A DNA stretch of 31,009 nucleotides. It comes from Rhodobacterales bacterium (lineage in GTDB: Bacteria > Pseudomonadota > Alphaproteobacteria > Rhodobacterales > Rhodobacteraceae). Both the position numbers and the translations under genes were made by a program. Below, in pieces: positions 1 to 7,680 of this stretch. Under the pieces are notes generated by a model that searched no databases, was not told the origin of the DNA, and was given only the letters and a program-made list of their open reading frames with translations. The stretch lies in NCBI GenBank assembly GCA_021155205.1, contig JAJNPS010000008.1:1-31009 (forward strand), given 5' to 3'. Every line of letters begins with the position of its first letter. Within the stretch, counting starts at the first letter, position 1.

Positions 1-85
1 TCTCCCGCCGCGTCCGGCCACTGGTCAGTGCGAGCCGCACCGCTTCACGCCGAAACTCCGGCGTCGGTCTGTTCCCGTTTCCCAT
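1..85 (-). CDS. IS3-family transposase OrfA, N-terminal fragment (cut by window edge)
   Basis: The 28 visible codons on the minus strand begin MGNGNRPTPEFRREAVRLAL, the usual opening of an IS3-family OrfA, the helix-turn-helix protein that binds the IS ends and supplies the first part of the frameshifted OrfAB transposase. The ATG at 85 follows an AGGAGGTG Shine-Dalgarno, which supports the start. The rest of the gene lies outside the window, so completeness cannot be judged. The element has inserted into the 3' end of the Toprim gene on the same strand. Confidence 0.85.
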   Translation of the reverse strand, partial: MGNGNRPTPEFRREAVRLALTSGRTRRE

Positions 86-122
86 AGAACACCTCCTGGT
101 TCCTCAGTTGGTGCTCTCCACA
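1..122 (-). mobile_element. Left end of an IS3-family insertion sequence (continues outside window)
   Basis: The sequence from about 122 down to 1 on the minus strand looks like the start of an IS3-family element: a terminus beginning TGTGGAGAGCACC, a strong Shine-Dalgarno, then the first codons of an OrfA-type transposase. The boundary at 122 is inferred from where the interrupted Toprim gene stops resembling its intact paralogue at 13161-14192, and from the TG dinucleotide typical of IS3-family ends. Neither the other end nor a target duplication can be seen here. Confidence 0.7.
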
Positions 123-1128
123 TTTTCCGGGCAAGTCCAGCCAGATGCTCGCGCAGCGCCTCTGCACCGTTCGCCCGGAGATCATCGTTGAAATCCCCGA
201 GCCGCGGTGCCAGCACCCGAGCGGCAATACCGGCATCAAGAGCTCTGGCGCTCAACCTCTCAGCCGCGCCCCGCCCCGCCGGATCGCGGTCAATGGCGAC
301 GTAGAGGTGCTGCACCCCCTCCGGCAGGAGGACCGCCCCGAGGTGACCCGACGACAGCGCCGCCCAGACGGGAAGGCCGGGCACCGCCTCGACCAAGGAC
401 AGCATGGTCTCGATGCCTTCGCCGACCACGAGGAAGTCGTCATGCGGGGTCAGCCTGACGGCATTGCCCAAGAGGTGACCCATGGCACGCCGCTGCGTCT
501 CGACCCGCGCCTTTCCCTGTCCGTCAGGCGCCAGCCAGGTGCGATGCACGCCCTGCAAGGCGCCTGCCCCATCGGTGACCGCCGCGATCAGCGCCGGTCT
601 GGGCATGCTCCGGGTCTGGCCCTCATCCCGATGCCAACACTTCGGGTGGAAGCGCAGGGCGCTCATCATGCCGCCTTGGGTGAGGCCCCGGGAGCGGAGG
701 TATGTGTCGGCAAGCGTGCCTGCGACCGGCACCGAGGCCGCAAAGAGCCGCGCCGCCGCCGCTGGTGTGCCGCCGGGGGCCTTGGCCTTCTTTGGCACCG
801 GCGCATCCGGGAGAACCGGCTGCGGACTGCCCAGATGCGCTCGGGCCTCGGCCAGAAGATCGGGAAAGCGGGAGATCCCGGTCCGCTCGCGGATGATGTC
901 GAGCAGATCACCGTGCTCGCCCGTGGCGCCGTCGGTAAACTTGCCTGCCGCACCCGGCCCTGAGGCAGGCCCGGTCAGCCGCACGAAGAGCGACCGGCCG
1001 GGTTTGTTCTGCAGATCGCCCACGATCCAGTAGGACCCTTCCCGCCGTCCGGCGGGAAGGTAGGCGCGACAGACGCTCTCTGCATTCTCCGCCAGAGCGC
1101 GGATCACATCTTCGGTCTCGGAATACAT
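25..1128 (-). CDS. Toprim domain protein (primase-like), copy 1, 3' end replaced by IS sequence
   Basis: This is a diverged paralogue of the 343-aa protein at 13161-14192. It has the same N-terminal region (about 1-100) and a C-terminal Toprim domain with GEGIETM and the acidic AIDRDPAG motif, as in primase-type proteins of plasmids and phages. The two copies align until residue ~335, where this one enters IS3-family DNA. The last ~32 codons are read from the IS leader and, out of frame, from the transposase gene, replacing about 15 native residues. The Toprim acidic residues are retained, so activity may survive. The gene lies 3 bp after the shrunken methylase/helicase gene on the same strand, as in the intact copy. 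The reaction is unproven; a role in element replication or DNA processing is an inference. Confidence 0.85.
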   Translation of the reverse strand: MYSETEDVIRALAENAESVCRAYLPAGRREGSYWIVGDLQNKPGRSLFVRLTGPASGPGAAGKFTDGATGEHGDLLDIIRERTGISRFPDLLAEARAHLGSPQPVLPDAPVPKKAKAPGGTPAAAARLFAASVPVAGTLADTYLRSRGLTQGGMMSALRFHPKCWHRDEGQTRSMPRPALIAAVTDGAGALQGVHRTWLAPDGQGKARVETQRRAMGHLLGNAVRLTPHDDFLVVGEGIETMLSLVEAVPGLPVWAALSSGHLGAVLLPEGVQHLYVAIDRDPAGRGAAERLSARALDAGIAARVLAPRLGDFNDDLRANGAEALREHLAGLARKMWRAPTEEPGGVLWETGTDRRRSFGVKRCGSH

Positions 1129-1131
1129 GGC

Positions 1132-1845
1132 TCAACAACCTCTGCGTGCATGTAGTCCTGTGACAGGACAACGTGCAAGGAGACGATCCAGCACGGCGAT
1201 GCCGCTCCCGTCTGCCGGACAGAACATGCCCGCGTCCAGATGATCGTCAATCTGCGCGGCGTCAAAGCGAGTGACCGGGCAGCCCGGGAACAGCAAGCGC
1301 AGAAGGTTGGCGCGGGTGTCGGCCAACTCGTTCAGCGCGAGGGTGCCGCCCGCGATTTCGGCGAGGATCGCCAGAAGCCCGGTTCCGGCCGACGGCTCGA
1401 GGACCAGGTCGCGCGGCGTGATCTGCGCGGCGGCGAGCGCCGCGAGTCCCATAGGCAGCGGCGTCGAGAATTGCTGGAAGCGCTCCATCTCCTCCGAGCG
1501 TCGGGTATGCGTGGGCAAGAGGCCCGCCACCTTGGCGAGGATCGGAAGGAGCCCAACAGGCGAGCCAGCCCGAGCCAACAGCGCGCGGCCGAATTTCCGC
1601 AGGAAAAGGATCAGCGCCACCTCGCCCGCCTCATAAGCCAGCTTCCAATCCCAGGCGCCTGTCGCATCGGAGCCGCCGAAGGCGCGCTCCATCTCGAGGC
1701 GCAGGCGCAGCGCGTCGATCTGGAAGCCCTGCGCCAGATCGGGCTGCAGCGCCTCAGCAACTGCGAGGATCGCGGCGTCAGGATCAGGCAGAACAGAAAC
1801 AGCGACCGGCGTCAGCACGGTCGGGATCAACGGTTGGAAGGTCAT
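1132..1845 (-). pseudogene. Internally deleted methylase/helicase, copy 1 (237-aa remnant)
   Basis: The first ~205 residues match the N-terminus of the 1451-aa protein at 8802-13157, including methyltransferase motif I (LEPSAGTGLLA). The last ~32 residues match its extreme C-terminus (GIAVL.RLLARCPVTGLH). About 1,215 residues in between are missing: the NPPF catalytic motif, the whole helicase and its C-terminal domain. The junction is near 1230 and keeps the reading frame, so a 237-aa product with a good ribosome site (GAGGTG before the ATG) could still be made. It can fold neither a full methylase nor a helicase. I call it a degraded copy, although a surviving regulatory or decoy role cannot be excluded. 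Confidence 0.85.
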
Positions 1846-1963
1846 CAGAACACCTCAGGTTGGGGAAAACGGGAGAGCCGAAGGCGCTCTCGCGCGGCCT
1901 TCCAACTCCCCCTGCCCCATCCTGCCTCTGCCTCTCGAACGTCGATCCTTGGCAGAGCGGTGG

Positions 1964-1992
1964 TTGATTTTGTTCGTGTTATGTTCTATATA
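1964..1992 (+). promoter_or_regulatory. Predicted SOS-regulated promoter of the 98-aa gene, copy 1
   Basis: A -35 element TTGATT (1964-1969) and a -10 element TATATA (1987-1992) are exactly 17 bp apart. Between them lies GTTC-N7-GTTC (1972-1986), the LexA box of alphaproteobacteria. A repressor bound there would cover the promoter. The second module copy conserves box, spacing and promoter at 8654-8682 despite divergence around it. Confidence 0.75.
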
Positions 1993-2022
1993 TGGAATCC
2001 AACCAGCAAGGGAGTTTCCCCG

Positions 2023-2319
2023 ATGGAAGACACCACCTTCGCCCTGCCCGTGACGCCCAAACAGATCGCCTATGCGCGGTCGCTGGCGCTCAAGAACCAG
2101 ACGCTGTTACCTTGGGAGGTACAGCAGGATCGGCGGGCCTTGAGTTCCTGGATCGATGCGCAGGCCAGGCTGAAGCCAGTTTCAGCGCTCGACCAGCTGC
2201 CGTCGTCGAAGCAGGTCGCCTTTGCTGAGCGTCTCGCTCGCATCAAGCGCCGCGCTGTCCCGGATGAATGCTTCCGCGACAAGGGCCTGATGTCGAAGTG
2301 GATCGACGGGAACAGGTGA
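2023..2319 (+). CDS. 98-aa two-repeat protein, copy 1 (predicted SOS-induced)
   Basis: This small soluble protein is made of two similar halves. Each has the pattern (T/S)-K-Q-x-A-x-A-x-x-L-A, about 20 more residues, then a W-I ending: TPKQIAYARSLA...SSWI and SSKQVAFAERLA...SKWID. This loosely recalls DUF3072-type repeats, but I do not recognise a characterised function. By eye it differs from the copy at 8328-8624 at 14 of 98 positions, mostly conservatively, which suggests both are under selection. The ATG at 2023 follows an AGGGAG ribosome site; longer upstream readings in this frame run through the promoter and are rejected. A LexA-type box in the promoter suggests induction by DNA damage. 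It is divergent from the methylase/helicase gene. Confidence 0.85.
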   Translation: MEDTTFALPVTPKQIAYARSLALKNQTLLPWEVQQDRRALSSWIDAQARLKPVSALDQLPSSKQVAFAERLARIKRRAVPDECFRDKGLMSKWIDGNR

Positions 2320-2342
2320 AAACCAGCGCAGATGGGGCTTTA

Positions 2343-2371
2343 TTGCTTTGTTGAGGGACATCGACTACATT
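2343..2371 (+). promoter_or_regulatory. Possible promoter for the nucleotidyltransferase toxin-like pair
   Basis: TTGCTT (2343-2348) and TACATT (2366-2371) are separated by 17 bp, about 30 bp upstream of the 87-aa gene. There is no other evidence for it. Confidence 0.4.
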
Positions 2372-2403
2372 GATGGAATAGAAATCTGCACAGAGTTGAT
2401 GCC

Positions 2404-2667
2404 ATGGCCTCGGTTGCCGCAAAGGTGATGTCGACAGTCAGCGCGCCCTACGGCGTGCTGGTGACGGCTGCGCAGCTTGCCGAGAAACTCGCCGATATCA
2501 AAAGTGCCGATTCCTACGACTGCAGTGTGTTCGCCTTCCTGTCCGAAGTGTCGCCCAAACTGCAGCAATCGTTCATCGACGAGATGGGTGTGAGCAAGGA
2601 TGCGGTCACCCAAGTGGCCAAGAAATTCTCCGTCCTCGCCGGATTTCAGCTGCCGCTTGCGGTCTGA
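2404..2667 (+). CDS. 87-aa unknown protein, candidate antitoxin of the NTase pair
   Basis: I do not recognise this protein. It is helical and Ala/Val/Lys-rich, with no obvious DNA-binding motif (segments include LVTAAQLAEKLADIK and VTQVAKKFSVLAG). Its stop codon touches the start of the nucleotidyltransferase-like gene (TGAATG), so the two are almost certainly co-translated. Small genes in this position beside AbiEii-like genes usually encode the antitoxin, but at 87 aa it is much shorter than the usual AbiEi winged-helix antitoxins. The antitoxin role is inferred from position only. No strong Shine-Dalgarno precedes the ATG. Confidence 0.65.
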   Translation: MASVAAKVMSTVSAPYGVLVTAAQLAEKLADIKSADSYDCSVFAFLSEVSPKLQQSFIDEMGVSKDAVTQVAKKFSVLAGFQLPLAV

Positions 2668-3357
2668 ATGAATACGCCTCTGCCGAGCCGTTGGCCTGAG
2701 CTTTTCGACATGGCAATGGCAATCATCGATCAGGCCAATGCCCAAGGCATCGGGATGAACAGCTGGAGCTTTGGCGGCGGCACAGCACTTATGCTGCAAA
2801 TCAACCATCGCGAAAGTCACGACATCGACCTCTTCATCGAGGATGCCCAGTATCTCCCCTACCTGAACCCCGAAACGCAAGACTACGATCTGGCGCTTGC
2901 GCCAAGCGACTACGAAACCGATGGCACGCGCGCTTTGAAGATCGTGTTCGACGGCGTCGGTGAGATCGACTTTATCTGCTGCGACCCGGTCACTGAAACG
3001 CCCTTCACCAAAGCTGAAATTCGCGGGCGAAATGTCAGGCTCGAGACACCCGCTGAAATTCTGGCGAAAAAAGTGGTCTTTCGGGGTTCGCAACTTCAGC
3101 CCCGGGACATGTTCGACATCGCCGCCGTCGCCCAAGCCATAGGCACCGACTATGTCGTTGAGGCATGTTCCAAGTTTCCTGATGCCTGTCAGGAGGCGCT
3201 GCGGGTCACCGAAAACATGAACCCGAAGCTTGTTGAAGCGGTAACCGAGAAATTGCTGGTATCCGAAGGATTTCTTTGCCTTCAGGGCCGCGCGCAAATG
3301 ATTGCGAAAGAAATCTTGGCCGCAGCCATCACCCGAAGCGCCGCCCTCCTTCAGTGA
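2668..3357 (+). CDS. AbiEii/AbiGii-like nucleotidyltransferase, candidate toxin
   Basis: The 229-aa protein has the nucleotidyltransferase signature of the AbiEii/DUF1814 family: FGGGTALML followed by the acidic HDIDLFI motif at about residues 34-53, then a strand with EIDFICC that could carry the third acidic residue. AbiEii-type proteins act as type IV toxins and can abort phage infection. The gene directly follows the 87-aa gene. Its last ~29 bp overlap, on the opposite strand, the 3' end of the 214-aa conserved gene. In the intact module copy the 98-aa and 214-aa genes are only 10 bp apart, so this pair is a clean insertion specific to copy 1. Confidence 0.8.
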   Translation: MNTPLPSRWPELFDMAMAIIDQANAQGIGMNSWSFGGGTALMLQINHRESHDIDLFIEDAQYLPYLNPETQDYDLALAPSDYETDGTRALKIVFDGVGEIDFICCDPVTETPFTKAEIRGRNVRLETPAEILAKKVVFRGSQLQPRDMFDIAAVAQAIGTDYVVEACSKFPDACQEALRVTENMNPKLVEAVTEKLLVSEGFLCLQGRAQMIAKEILAAAITRSAALLQ

Positions 3358-3973
3358 AGGTGTACTCGTTGACGATGATCCCCTCCTCGATTGCCTCGTC
3401 CGACGTGACGTGGTCGTATTCGGCCTGAAGTTGGCGATAGAGCCAACGGGCGAGATCACGCAGCGCTTCGGTCACGGTCTCTTCGGCATCTTCGGTGGGC
3501 GGTTGCCAGGTTGGGCTGTCGCGCGTGACATCAATCGACATGGTGTATTCGTGGTAATAGCGGCCACGGTGACCGGCCTCGGCGGCGAGCTGGTAGAAGT
3601 TTCGCCGCTGGATGGCTTGCAGCCGGTCGGCGATGCTATGCAGCGTCGCATCCGTCGGGGCATAGTCCCGGATCTTCGCTGCCGTGCCCTTGCTGTGAGA
3701 CCAATAGCACTCGTACGCCGCCCCATCGCCCTGGCTCCAGAAGCCCGAAAACCAGATGCAGGGTTTCTGTCTTGTCCCGCCGCCCATCGGGCGGACGGGC
3801 ATGGTCTTCAAACGAATGCCGAGGATTTCACAGACCCGCTCGAAATCCTCGTAGACCGCGTCCCACCAATCGTCATGGGCCCCGAGTTCGCGATACCAGC
3901 TGCGCGCCTTCTCCTTAGCTGTGTCGGAAAGTTCGGGGAACTGATAAACGGTGGTACAGATGACTTCAGGCAT
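3329..3973 (-). CDS. Conserved 214-aa plasmid/phage-type protein, copy 1
   Basis: The paralogue at 7673-8317 has identical length and nearly identical sequence. The N-terminus (TVYQFPELSDTAKEKARSWY) and the WFSGFWSQGDGA segment are typical of a family of unknown function found in phages and plasmids. There are no membrane segments and no recognised catalytic motif. I place the start at 3973 because it matches the paralogue; the extra 32 codons of the longer frame belong, in another frame, to the truncated upstream gene. The start ATGCCTGA overlaps the stop of that gene in both copies. Confidence 0.8.
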   Translation of the reverse strand: MPEVICTTVYQFPELSDTAKEKARSWYRELGAHDDWWDAVYEDFERVCEILGIRLKTMPVRPMGGGTRQKPCIWFSGFWSQGDGAAYECYWSHSKGTAAKIRDYAPTDATLHSIADRLQAIQRRNFYQLAAEAGHRGRYYHEYTMSIDVTRDSPTWQPPTEDAEETVTEALRDLARWLYRQLQAEYDHVTSDEAIEEGIIVNEYTFTEGGRRFG

Positions 3974-4111
3974 CGAAGTCCTCCCCGCGGAGCGCGGCCT
4001 CCAGCCATTCATGCGTGCCGGTCCAGCCGATGGATTTTCGCTTTCCGAGGTCAATGACATGGGCTCCACCGCCGAAAGCGTCCAATCGGGGCCGGGAACA
4101 GGTGAAGGCGA
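3966..4111 (-). pseudogene. 3' remnant of a gene cut by the RIT element (left side)
   Basis: About 48 codons remain in frame, reading ...TCSRPRLDAFGGGAHVIDLG... and ending in a TGA that overlaps the start of the 214-aa gene. The same tail, diverged but recognisable, occurs at 7535-7680 on the other side of the RIT element. The missing 5' part is absent from the window, so I cannot name the gene. Both tails begin at the same homologous position, directly next to the RIT terminal repeats. Confidence 0.7.
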
Positions 4112-4144
4112 ATTATGCCGGGATCAGGATTATGCCGCATGGCC
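4112..4144 (+). repeat. RIT left terminal inverted repeat (33 bp)
   Basis: This is perfectly inverted relative to 7502-7534. It contains two ATTATGCCG units and ends in GCATGGCC, which recurs inverted about 30 bp further inside (4173-4183). Confidence 0.9.
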
Positions 4145-4195
4145 AGTGCCCCGGCTTGAGAACGTTGGCCTTGGCCATGCGGCTATTCGGCATAT

Positions 4196-5188
4196 TCAGA
4201 GCGACTCAAGGAAGGCCAGCAACTGATCGTCGGGTCGGTATCGGCTAGATTTGACTCCCGGCGCTGTCACCTGTCGGAGTGCATTTTCTTTCAGACGCAT
4301 ATCCGCGTGGATGTAGATCTGGGTGGTTTCCACAGATTCATGGCCCAGCCAAAGCGCGATGACCGCTTGGTCGACACCGCTATGCAATAGTTCCATCGCG
4401 GTGCTGTGGCGAAGCGTGTGCGGTGTGACGCGCTTTCTTTCGAGGCTTGGACAGGTTTGCGCCGCCCTGGCGCAGTATTTTCGGACAAGATGCTCAAGTG
4501 CGTCGCGACTGAGACGGTCTCCGCGGATCGAGGGGAACAGCGGACCTTCGCTATCCTTGCGATCACGGATCCAGCCCGCGATCAATCTGGCCGTATCGCG
4601 GCGCAAGGGCGTCCGCCGGTCTTTTCGGCCTTTCCCAAGACATTTGACATGGGCACCGGTCCCGAACACCACATCGTTGCAGTTCAGATTGACCAACTCT
4701 GAAGCCCGCAGCCCGGTTTGGAGGGCGAGCAGCAGCAAAGCGTGATCCCTCCGCCCCACCCAAGTGGCGCGGTCTGGCGAGCCGAGCAATGCGGCAATTT
4801 CATCGGCATCGAGGAACGTCACCGCCCTTTTCACCTGGCGTTTGTTCGGCATGGCCAGAATGCGTTGGCAGTGGTGTAACAACACCGGCTCCGTCATTGC
4901 GACATACCGGAAGAAAGACCGGATCGCCGCGAGCCGGGCATTTCGGGACCGGACGGCGTTGCCGCGGGACCCTTCGACATGGCTGAGGAAGTTCGCCACC
5001 ATGTCGGCATCGATATCGCCAATCTCCAGCTTTGTCGGGGCTTTGCCGCTGCTGGCTCCGGCATAGCGGATCAGCAGGCGGAAGGTGTCGCGATATGATG
5101 CGACAGTATGACGGCTTGCTTCCATCTGGACGCACAAGCGATCTGTGAAGAAGCGCTGCAGCAGGGCCGGGAATGTCGCGGTGCTCAT
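4196..5188 (-). CDS. ritC: Tyrosine recombinase, third of the RIT trio
   Basis: This 330-aa site-specific recombinase has an N-terminal SAM-like core-binding domain (about 1-110). The catalytic domain shows the first Arg in TGLRASELVNL (~160), the HxxR motif in PHTLRHS (~259), WLGHES, and the nucleophile Tyr in TTQIYIHAD (~291). All key residues appear present. Its start overlaps the stop of the second recombinase by 4 bp (ATGA). In RIT elements the three proteins are presumed to act together on the terminal repeats; the exact reaction of each subunit is not established. The letter reflects order of transcription. Confidence 0.88.
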   Translation of the reverse strand: MSTATFPALLQRFFTDRLCVQMEASRHTVASYRDTFRLLIRYAGASSGKAPTKLEIGDIDADMVANFLSHVEGSRGNAVRSRNARLAAIRSFFRYVAMTEPVLLHHCQRILAMPNKRQVKRAVTFLDADEIAALLGSPDRATWVGRRDHALLLLALQTGLRASELVNLNCNDVVFGTGAHVKCLGKGRKDRRTPLRRDTARLIAGWIRDRKDSEGPLFPSIRGDRLSRDALEHLVRKYCARAAQTCPSLERKRVTPHTLRHSTAMELLHSGVDQAVIALWLGHESVETTQIYIHADMRLKENALRQVTAPGVKSSRYRPDDQLLAFLESL

Positions 5189-6132
5189 TGCGATTCCTCC
5201 GCTGCCGAACCCTCGCCGACCCGTGCCGAGGCCAGTTCGAGAAGCTCGGGCACGGCCTGAAGGTACCAGTAGGTGTCCCTTGGCCCCTCATGCCCGAGGT
5301 AGGTCGTCAGCTTGTGCATTTCGCGCGCAGCATCATGTCCGGCGCGATACCATCCTGTGATCGTCCGGACGGCAAAGGTGTGCCGAAGATCGTGGATGCG
5401 CGGCGGTCTACCGACCATGGGCTTAGCCCATGTGCCACGCATGCCGATGCTCTGACAGACCCGAACAAAGTTTGCCCGCGCCCAGCAGTAGTCGGGCCGT
5501 TCACCCTTGCAATTCACGAAGAGCGATTCCGAGTGTCGTTCAAGCAGTCGATCCCGTTCGGAGCAGTAGATCGCCAGTCGCACTGCGACATCCGGATCGA
5601 TTGGAAGGATCCGTTCCTTTCCATTCTTGCCGTTCCTGACGTGCAGCAACTGTCGCTCGACATCGAAGTCTGCCGTGTCCAGGGCCAGGGCTTCTGCAAC
5701 GCGCATGCCCGTGACAGCGATCAGACCATAGAGCATCGCGCAGGTCAGCCCGCGCAGCCCGTAGATCGACGGCAATTCCCGCGCCCCCCTGATGATCTGG
5801 GCGACTTCGGCATCGCTGTAGATGTACGGCGCGGGACGACTGACTCGTCCTAGCACGAACCCCCTTGGTGGAGGGTCGTCGTGCCGGTCATCCATACCGT
5901 GCAGCCACAGAGCAAACTGACGGACCGCGCTGAACCTGCTGGCCTTGGTCCCGCTACTGGCAGGCCGCAGCCCATTCATCCATTCGAGGATAAGCTCTCC
6001 TGTGACGGAGACTTTTCCGGCTTGGTCCACGAAGGTGGCAAAGCTGCGCAGCCGCAACTCGTCAGTTTTCAATTTGGCGCCGAACATCCGGCGGAGATGG
6101 AGATATCGATCAAGCTCGGCGTGCAGGGTCAT
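5185..6132 (-). CDS. ritB: Tyrosine recombinase, second of the RIT trio
   Basis: The 315-aa recombinase has the first Arg in TGMRVAEALAL (~143), HxxR in IHDLRHTFAV (~247), the later His in YLGHEGP, and the candidate nucleophile Tyr in DTYWYLQ (~290). The 4-bp ATGA overlaps with both neighbours indicate translational coupling in one transcript. It is shorter than its partners, as is usual for the middle gene. Function is assigned from domain and context. Confidence 0.88.
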   Translation of the reverse strand: MTLHAELDRYLHLRRMFGAKLKTDELRLRSFATFVDQAGKVSVTGELILEWMNGLRPASSGTKASRFSAVRQFALWLHGMDDRHDDPPPRGFVLGRVSRPAPYIYSDAEVAQIIRGARELPSIYGLRGLTCAMLYGLIAVTGMRVAEALALDTADFDVERQLLHVRNGKNGKERILPIDPDVAVRLAIYCSERDRLLERHSESLFVNCKGERPDYCWARANFVRVCQSIGMRGTWAKPMVGRPPRIHDLRHTFAVRTITGWYRAGHDAAREMHKLTTYLGHEGPRDTYWYLQAVPELLELASARVGEGSAAEESQ

Positions 6133-7349
6133 TGCTGTACCTCCTCTGCAGGCCAGGGTTGGGCAACAGAACGAAGGTTGGCGATGTCGAGCTTCGCGTA
6201 GATCATCGTCGTGGCGCGCGACCTATGGCGCAGAACATCGCCTACCTCGTGCAAGGCTACGCCGGAGCGAACCATCCGTGTTGCGAGGCTGTGGCGAAGC
6301 ACATGCGATCCGAGATACCGGGCAGGCATCTCGATCCTCAGTGCTGCGCAGGCCCGGGCAAGGATTTTGCTGACGATCCGGCTGTCCTTGAACCCGAGAT
6401 AGGGGGCATAGGACCGGACAAAAAGAACGCGCGTTACGGTCGATGGTCGGGCATCGCGCAGATAAGCGCTGATTGCGGCACCCACATCTTCCGGAAGCGG
6501 GAGACGGTCACGCCGTTTGCCCTTTCCTCGGACGAGCAGCTCACCCGCTCGCCAGTCGATGTCATCGATCTCTATGGCCATGACTTCGGGCACACGCAGA
6601 CCGAGCCGGGCCATCAGCAGGAACATGGCATAATCACGAACGCCGTAGCTGGATTCTCGCCGGACCCACTCGAGGATCGTCTCGATTTCCGTCGGCGGCA
6701 GATACCTGGGAAGTCGGGTGTTATAGATGCGATGAAGCTTCGGCACGGCCGACGACAGATTGGTTGCGGTCAGACCCCGGGCAAACAGGTACTGGAAGAA
6801 GCAGCGCAGGTGGGATGCCGGCGTCCGCGCCATCGACAGGCTTTTCCCTTTCTGGATGTGTTCGAGGAACGCAACGATGTCATGATGCCTGATTGCCGAA
6901 GGGTCAGGCACCGTTTCGCCAAACCGGTGGTCCAAGAAACGGACGGCATATCGCCTGATGTGATAAACTGAACTCGGACTCAGGCCACGTTGCCCGAGCA
7001 GGAATCTTTCCAGATCATCCAGCAGCCTGTCTTTGGCAACTTGGGCAGAGGACACAGCTGGCGGGATTGCAACGCCGAGGCTGATGAGATGGAGGACAAA
7101 TCGCCTGACCAGGTTCGGGATCCTGACAGCATTCTTACGATCGAATGGAACCTGCCGGGCAAGGCCGTCGGCGATTTCCAGCGTCAATGACGTCGGCTCC
7201 ACGCCTTCGGCCTCCAAAACCCGGCCAAAGCGGCGAAGCTGGAAGCGATAGTTTGACAGCGCCCGACGCTGCATGTGCGTCGGCGCGAGGCTCTCCTCGA
7301 ATGAACTGAAGTAGGGGTCGAGGCAGTTTGGCTGGATTTTCTTGGCCAT
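6129..7349 (-). CDS. ritA: Tyrosine recombinase, first of the RIT trio
   Basis: The 406-aa recombinase is the first gene of the RIT operon. Its long N-terminal core-binding region (to about residue 200) is followed by a catalytic domain with Arg in GLRVPEVMAI (~251), the HVLRHSLATRM motif (~350), the LRHRS box and Tyr in TTMIYAKLD (~383). The start lies about 150 bp inside the right terminal repeat, leaving room for a promoter there. No frameshift was seen, so the element may be active. Confidence 0.88.
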   Translation of the reverse strand: MAKKIQPNCLDPYFSSFEESLAPTHMQRRALSNYRFQLRRFGRVLEAEGVEPTSLTLEIADGLARQVPFDRKNAVRIPNLVRRFVLHLISLGVAIPPAVSSAQVAKDRLLDDLERFLLGQRGLSPSSVYHIRRYAVRFLDHRFGETVPDPSAIRHHDIVAFLEHIQKGKSLSMARTPASHLRCFFQYLFARGLTATNLSSAVPKLHRIYNTRLPRYLPPTEIETILEWVRRESSYGVRDYAMFLLMARLGLRVPEVMAIEIDDIDWRAGELLVRGKGKRRDRLPLPEDVGAAISAYLRDARPSTVTRVLFVRSYAPYLGFKDSRIVSKILARACAALRIEMPARYLGSHVLRHSLATRMVRSGVALHEVGDVLRHRSRATTMIYAKLDIANLRSVAQPWPAEEVQQ

Positions 7350-7501
7350 TGGCTTTCTCCATGTTGCCGGAGCAACAAGGATTATGCCGAACGCCTTGAC
7401 ACGAAACTGAGGGTTCAGGACCGTGAGGCCGGTCAGCCATATCCCTGTAGTCTTTGGCGGACCGGATCAGATAGCAAGTCGATGCTTCTCGTCGACTGGA
7501 G

Positions 7502-7534
7502 GGCCATGCGGCATAATCCTGATCCCGGCATAAT
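7502..7534 (-). repeat. RIT right terminal inverted repeat (33 bp)
   Basis: This is the exact reverse complement of 4112-4144. A further GATTATGCCG-type unit lies inside at about 7380-7388. The flanking DNA (7535 onward) is homologous to the other flank in inverted orientation. Confidence 0.9.
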
Positions 7535-7680
7535 ATGCCCTGACCTGTTCCCGTCCGCGCCTCGACGCCTTCGGCGGTGGCGCGCATGTCATCGATCTTG
7601 GTGCCCGCAAGTCCACCGGTCGGACCAGCAGCCAGGAATGGCTGACCGCCGCGCTGAACGGAGAGGACGCCGATGCCTGA
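7535..7680 (+). pseudogene. 3' remnant of a gene cut by the RIT element (right side)
   Basis: About 48 codons remain in frame, reading ...LTCSRPRLDAFGGGAHVIDLG... and ending at a TGA inside the ATGCCTGA start of the 214-aa gene. This is the counterpart of 3966-4111. The 5' part of the gene is missing from the window, so identity is unknown. Confidence 0.7.

Larger units (their letters stand above)
4112..7534 (-). mobile_element. RIT element (recombinase in trio)
   Basis: Three tyrosine recombinase genes, each overlapping the next by 4 bp, lie between perfect 33-bp inverted repeats at 4112-4144 and 7502-7534. This gene organisation defines the RIT class of elements known from proteobacteria. 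The termini are rich in repeats of ATTATGCC and GCCGCATGGCC; at the left end an inverted copy of the latter lies at 4173-4183. At about 3.4 kb the element is of typical size. Its target is a gene whose 3' end is present on both flanks, in opposite orientations. Confidence 0.88.

Noticed and set aside
1240..2022. Upstream extension of the 98-aa gene frame
   Set aside because: It runs antisense through the methylase remnant and across the promoter; the paralogue begins at the equivalent of 2023.
2365..3459. Long minus-strand frame (364 codons) opposite the nucleotidyltransferase gene
   Set aside because: It is antisense to two genes with recognised or coupled reading frames and resembles no family; it is a GC-rich shadow frame.
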